From assembly GCA_037176885.1 (NCBI GenBank), contig JAWWNJ010000107.1, positions 682,001 through 746,000 of the forward strand: a stretch of 64,000 nt of DNA, read 5' to 3'. Source of the stretch: Favolaschia claudopus. Lineage: Eukaryota; Basidiomycota; Agaricomycetes; Agaricales; Mycenaceae. This document shows positions 59,015 to 64,000 of the stretch, piece after piece; position 1 is the stretch's first letter; each line of letters starts with the position of its first letter. The position numbers and the translations under genes were made by a program. The notes below the pieces were generated by a model. That model saw nothing but the letters and a program-made list of their open reading frames with translations, made no database searches and was not told where the DNA came from.

Positions 59015-60617
59015 TTATCTATTAATTTCCACTTGATATGGCCACTGGGCGGAACAGCCAGAACACGCAGGGCAAGTCTGCCACTCTTCTTCACCTTCGA
59101 CGTAATACGCACTATCAAACCACGACCTTTGGTTTTCGCGGGAGAGGGATCTGAAGATTATGTAGTTAGACGGGCCCGGGCGACGCGAAAGACCGGTTGC
59201 CGCACCGTGGCCCGTTGGGTCCAGAGGTCTGTCTGCTTTCTCCTCCCCGGCACCCGGCGAATTCACAACGGAGTTGGGCTCGATCGCTGAGCGTCCTGCG
59301 ATGCTGGCCTCATCTCGGGGCGAGATACGTTCAGTGAGCATGTGCGCTAGCATGGAATCAGCGCGACGAAAATAAGAATCGACATTTACCCACTTGAATG
59401 TCGTTCCCCATGAACGGCAGCGTCCATTTCCTGAGCACGGATTATCTCATTTTGTAATCTCAATGCCCTACATTCCTCGACTCTTGACGCAGCCTCCTTC
59501 TCGATTCTGTGAAATCTTCAGTTACTGGTCCGAATAGACGCTGTCAAATACTACCTCTCAATGGCCTGGACCTCCTTGAAATAATCGGCTATATCATTCA
59601 ATTTCGTGACTGTCGAGAGGTCGTGTGTGAAACGGACGGTTGTCATCGCCTTGGAATGTACTCCTTGCGAAAACAAAAGATTTTTCACATCATTGAGACT
59701 TTCATTATCTTCGTGTGCCTCCGCGTTTCTATCATCGTCTTGATGTTCTTCGCTGTCGCCCCCAACTACCTTTCTCGCTCCCGTTTCTGGCTGCTCGCCC
59801 TCGAAAACCGATTCGTCATCGAATCTGCCGCTCCCACTACAGGCTGAAAAGTACGGTCCCGACTTCTCTGTGGCTTCTGAATTGGTTGGAGAAGCTGAAA
59901 CGACTCTGCTTGCTTCTACCATACTGCCAGCGCGTCGAGAGGATTCCGGACGGCCGATTGAGTCTGCTTCATCATAGTCATCCTCTTGATCACTCTGTGG
60001 GGGATACTTCTTCGCTCGCGCAGCCAAAATATCGTCAACCATGAAGTTACGAAGTCGGCTGTTTTCCTTCTGATCAATCGTCCATCGTGGGGATTCAGAC
60101 GCCCACATCGACGGGCTTCGAACGGTATGATCTCCGGAGAATGCGATAAAACAATCGCTCCAGGGAAGCATCGCCGAGGATATCAGAGGTGCTCGGCCAG
60201 ATATATGCGTTTCCTGGGTTGTAGGAAGGACAGGCACGGACATGGATGCGTCTAAGAATTTCTCGGGAACGGCGGGTGGATGGCCCTGTTGAAGTAGGCG
60301 TATTAAATACGAGTTGTATGGAGCCCATGGGAGGTACAGCGCTTCGTCCTGTGGGATAACGTCGCTCATACACCACTCGTTACAGGAAATCCGGTACGCA
60401 CCCGCGCGACAAGTGCCACATACTGTTTATTAACCAATCGCTTGCATGCCTCGACAGCCTCAGGTACCTCTCGAGCTACTTCGCTTAAGGAGGCAATAGG
60501 GTCTATCGTGAGGACAACCCAAGCTCCGATCTCTGGAAGAAAATGGCGGTTCTCAGTTTCCGCTGAGTCCAACGCAGTGGAGGAAGTCGAGGGATCAGAG
60601 CTCAGCAAGTCGGGCAT
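59015..60617 (-). CDS. Array gene copy 4 (484 aa as read; C-terminal tail frameshifted)
   Basis: Exons 60617-60402, 60348-59555, 59506-59394 and 59346-59015 join to 485 codons. Exons 1-3 are intact and familiar: FLPEIGAWVVLTIDPIAS, LYLPWAPYNSYLIRLLQQG, THISGRAPL, MTTVRFTHDLSTVTKL. Exon 4 starts as type II (MLTERISPRDEASIAGRSA). Compared with copy 5, about four extra bases at 59171-59180 (cgggcccggg) throw it out of frame, so the conserved basic tail is replaced by an unrelated sequence ending near 59015. In the original frame the tail is still readable in DNA but has an additional in-frame stop. Either the copy is degenerating or a changed tail is tolerated. The middle region is longer than in copies 1-3. 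Confidence 0.65.
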
Positions 60618-60690
60618 GGTGTCAGAAGATGGCGAACGAGGATAATGGAGACAAGCTGAGGTAGCCAGCGGAACACCATGAGTTCAAGAC

Positions 60691-60701
60691 AATAAATATC
60701 A
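60691..60701 (-). promoter_or_regulatory. TATA-like promoter element of array copy 4
   Basis: The conserved gatatttattgtc block lies about 74 bases upstream of the copy-4 ATG, in the same context as in copies 1, 3 and 6. Confidence 0.45.
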
Positions 60702-60909
60702 TTCCAGGAGGAACAAGAAAACCCAGAACAAAAGAAAGTGGCGTCGAGTCGTCATGGAGGTAGAGAACAAGGTGATTGATCAAATTTGAAATTTCAAAAC
60801 CTTCCACAACAAAATTAGGCATGATATCACCCTTTCACTTTTGAAAAACCATTTATTCACTAGTAAAAGTAGCACTATTGCTGTATATTCTGGTAAGAAG
60901 TTGCATTTA

Positions 60910-62461
60910 CTACTCTCTACTTGATATGAACACTGGGCGGAATAGCCGAAGAACACGCAGGGCAGCTCTGCCACTTTTCTTCGCCTTCGACGTGATACGC
61001 ACTATCAAACCATGACCCTTGGTTTTGGCAGGAGAGGGACCCGAAGATTCTGTAGTTAGACGCGGACGACGCAAAAGACCGGTTGTAGCAGCGTGGCTCG
61101 TCGAATCCAGAGGTTTGTCTTTCTCCTCCCCAGTACCCGGATTTATAACGCAGTTGGGCTCGATCGCTGGGCGTCCTGCGATGATGGCCTCTTCACCCGG
61201 CGAAATACGTTCAGCGAGCATGGGCGCTAGCGTGGAATCAGCGCGATGAAACGAGCAGTCGAAATTTACCCACTGGCATGTCGTTCCCCATAAACGGCAG
61301 CGTCTATTTCCCGAGCACGATCTATTTCATTCTGCAGCCTCAAAGCCATACATTCCTCAATTCTTGAGGCGGCTTCCCTTTCAATTCTTGGGGAAATTGT
61401 AAGTATAGGATAGAGGTGGTAACAATTGCTTCTGTGGTAAGTACCTCTGGATAGCTTCTACCTCCTTGTAATAGTCGGCGGCGTTATTCAAGTCCGTGAC
61501 CGTTGAAAGATCATGCGTGAAATTGACAGTGGTCATCGCTTTCGCATGCAGCCCGTTGGAAAAAACGAGACTGGTCAGATCTTCAAGATCATCTTGGGCT
61601 TCTTCCCCGGCTACGTCTTCTTTCTGGCCGTCGCATTGAACAATGTCATATGTGTCTGCTACGCTATACTCGCTTGCCGAGCAGGAGCCGCCAGATTCAC
61701 CGCTGAGATGCGACTGAGGAGATGAGGGGGTATCCTCTGTGACTGTTGTGGGGCGCAGAAGGGGAGCAATATTCTCTTGATGTTCTTGCATTGCGGCGTA
61801 TTTTCTGTCCTCCATTGCTAAGAGGTCGTCAATCATTGCATCGCGAAGTCGCGTCCCTTCGTCGTAGTCGATCGTCCATTCAATGGGATCGTACGTCCAC
61901 ATTGACGGGCTTCGAACCACATCGCCACTAGAAATGGAAAGGTAACAGTTGCTCCAAGGAAGCATTCTTGACGATCGTAACGGGGCGCGTCCGGAGACAT
62001 GTGTCTCTTTAGTCACAGGAAACACGGGCATAGACATCGCAGGGTCCAAGAAGTCCTGCACGTTTCCTTTAGGCTCTCCTTGTTGGAGTAGGCGAATGAG
62101 GTACGAATTGTACGGCTCCCAAGGGAGGTACAAACCCTCTCCCTACAGGTACGAGGGTATACGTGAGGCAATATCTCATTTGATTCACTGCGGTACATAC
62201 CCGCGCCACGAGGGCCACATATGATTTACAACCTAATCGTGTGCAGGCTTCGACAGCTTCAGGGACTTCGCGAGCCCCTTCGCTCAGGGACGCTAGTGGA
62301 TCTATTTGGAAGACAACCCAGGCACCTTCCTCCGGGAGAATGTGACGCGATGTTGTAGAGGTATCAGAGCCAAGAGTGTGACCAAAGTTGGCTGAAGGTA
62401 CTGCGGCTGCTGGCGCTGCTACTGGCAGACACTTGCATGGAACTTCGATGGGGTTCGACAT
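60910..62461 (-). CDS. Array gene copy 5 (462 aa, 4 exons, exon-4 type II, divergent N-terminus)
   Basis: Exons 62461-62201, 62142-61445, 61386-61274 and 61226-60910 join to 463 codons. It is the most divergent copy: exon 1 is longer (87 codons) and starts MSNPIEVPCKCLPVAAPAAA, before the shared EGAWVVFQIDPLASLSEGAR. Exon 2 has LYLPWEPYNSYLIRLLQQG, THVSGRAPLRSS and MTTVNFTHDLSTVTDL, with a shorter acidic middle. Exon 4 is an intact type II: MLAERISPGEEAIIAGRPA, then PAKTKGHGLIVRITSKAKKS and ALRVLRLFRP. It gives the reference for the frameshift in copy 4. The upstream region is less conserved than in the other copies, so it may be the oldest member. Confidence 0.75.
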
Positions 62462-63161
62462 CGACCTGACTCAGAGAGGGGAGGAAGGCCGAGAGAGGTA
62501 AGGGAACAACAGAGCAGGCATATCGTCAGTCAAGGGACAGTAAGTAATAGTCTGCAGAGATTCTGAAAGAACAAGGGCCAAGAACAAGCAACTTGACTCA
62601 GAAGAACAAAAGAAACTCGTCGCTACGACGGACCCATCAGTGATCGGCGTTGACTCGGACCCACTGAGTGCAACACAGACAAACTTGAGTCTTTGACTGT
62701 CTTCATCAAGTCTTCATGGTAAGTCGTAAGTGAGTTACCTGTTCTGCCGCATACATGGCTCTTGAGTACTCGAGTCCTGACTTTATTATGTCGGAATAGG
62801 GATCTATATTAATATACGGGCAGTTTCAAGTTTTGGCTCCGTCCTCAGGCCGCCGAATATCAAAATGTTCTGCATCCTGGTTGTCCTGGTCCAGTACAAG
62901 ACTACGAGTAATTCAGAGTTGGCAGTCACTTGGCAGGTTGCCAATCGCTTCTTGTATTCATCTTGACAGCGAGTGCACCAATGGACTCGAGCTTCGCAAC
63001 GCCATCAATTTATTTGCTGAGTATCTTTGTTCTTTCTACCCTTTGTTCGTGAGGACTACCAGTAGCCAGGAGGCATGCAACCCGTCGTTATATTTCAGGT
63101 CATATAAGACGCTCACTAGACGGGAACAGGCAACTATCTTCCATTTCACCGCTCGCCCCTG
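62462..63161. other. Intergenic region at the right end of the array
   Basis: About 700 bases between divergent starts (62461 minus, 63162 plus). It probably holds both promoters. A partial version of the array promoter block (agaagaacaaaagaaactcg near 62598-62617) is seen. No gene is recognised. Confidence 0.4.
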
Positions 63162-64000
63162 ATGTCTTCCACTTGCGATTGTGCGCGTCGCCCAGTGTCG
63201 CAAACTCCTCAACCCGGCGACATATGCTCCGCCCAATACATGCCGACTAACCTCCCGTTCATCCAAATGATGGTTACAGCCATCAAAGGCATGCCAGCAG
63301 CAAAGCGCCCACGGAACGCAATGCAGATTCGAGACCATCTTGACTCCCTCCAAGCCAGAGCAATATACCGCGGAAAACAGGCCCGGCCATGTGTGGTTTT
63401 AAATCGTGACGACCCGCGAGACACAGAGAGCAAGATCTGTCTCATGGCCACATTCGGTGGCCAACCTCTACACCTGCTGCCGGAAATGTACCAAGAGGTC
63501 CTGATACCGGTGAATCGACACGAGTCAAGTCTGGGCCGAAACGATTTGGAAGAGTTCAGCGCTTGCCCTTCGCTACATTCGTGCCCAGAGTGGAGATCCA
63601 GAAAACCGCAATGGATTATACCGCTTCCGGTTGCACCTTTGCATAGAAAGTCGTCTTCGTTGCCGCCTTGGGGTCAGGGCGGGATGCCAAACGACGCACA
63701 TTGTAGTCAAGAGCAACTCCGTCAACTCGAGGATACCGCTCGACAAATGAGGCTCACATGGGCGACGCGGCTGAGAGAAGACCCAGCATTTTTGGAACGC
63801 ATGTACGAAGATATAACGGTAGGCGTTTGAGGCTCCCAGTCAACATGCTGCGACTGATTATTGTTACTTAACTTCGAAGGAGATGCACGTACCAGCATCA
63901 ATGGCAACTGCAAGTGTTATGCACCGTGTCAGTCTCTGTACGCACCCACCTTGATACAAAAAGCTCACCCTTTATCTAGTCAATCTTGTCCATGACCTCC
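63162..64000 (+). CDS. Hypothetical protein, partial (runs off the window end)
   Basis: The first exon is 63162-63818 (219 codons), with a donor gtaggc and an acceptor at 63879. The frame is open afterwards, so the gene continues past 64000. The protein begins with a short Cys-containing segment, then QPGDICSAQYMPTNLPF and ARPCVVLNRDD. Next come ICLMATFGG and LIPVNRHE, followed by a Ser/Pro-rich region and a charged C-terminal helix. The PGDI and RPCVVL elements resemble, at a loose level, SH3-like barrel proteins, but I would not name a family. Function unknown. Confidence 0.5.

Noticed and set aside
63162..63818. PemK/MazF-like toxin barrel
   Set aside because: PGDI and RPCVVL are reminiscent, but the spacing is wrong and no other motif is seen. 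Left as hypothetical.

Overview
The window is nuclear DNA of a filamentous basidiomycete, most likely an Agaricomycete mushroom-forming fungus. Genes are split by many short introns (about 45-75 bp, GT-AG with occasional GC-AG donors). The gene content (IKS-type kinase, GMC oxidoreductase, several P450s), a Plavaka-type transposase remnant and a LINE fragment all fit. I rebuilt gene models by hand by joining exons. Coding lengths divide by three and reading frames stay open for every model given high confidence. No expression data or database search supports them.

Layout. 0.6-9 kb: a GMC oxidoreductase (+), a small protein with a DnaJ-like RWHPDK helix (-), a 10-exon seven-transmembrane protein (-), and a 12-exon IKS1-like membrane-anchored kinase (+). 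10-26 kb: two related pairs of large low-complexity proteins. Pair members A (10.0-11.9 kb) and A' (17.4-20.6 kb) resemble each other, as do B (12.7-13.8 kb) and B' (21.9-25.9 kb). Between the pairs lie a candidate MITE and a 5'-truncated Plavaka transposase. 26.6-28.8 kb: a bestrophin-like anion channel with a 10-nt micro-exon. 30.4-33.2 kb: a 2OG-Fe(II) oxygenase and a small Gly-rich hypothetical gene.

34.8-49.3 kb: a set of tailoring-type enzymes. Two divergent P450s are followed by a short-chain dehydrogenase, an HXXXD acyltransferase and a third P450, with a candidate 78-residue five-exon gene before the last. No backbone enzyme (polyketide synthase, NRPS, terpene synthase) is visible, so a metabolic cluster is only an inference.

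49.5-62.5 kb: the most unusual part. It is a head-to-tail array of an uncharacterised four-exon gene family, all on the minus strand, with identical intron positions and phases. There are four intact copies, one copy whose C-terminal tail is frameshifted, and one copy reduced to exon 1 plus promoter where it abuts a 3'-truncated LINE. The last exon comes in two types that alternate among copies. The first three exons and a TATA-like promoter block are conserved. At the right edge a partial gene of unknown function runs off the window.
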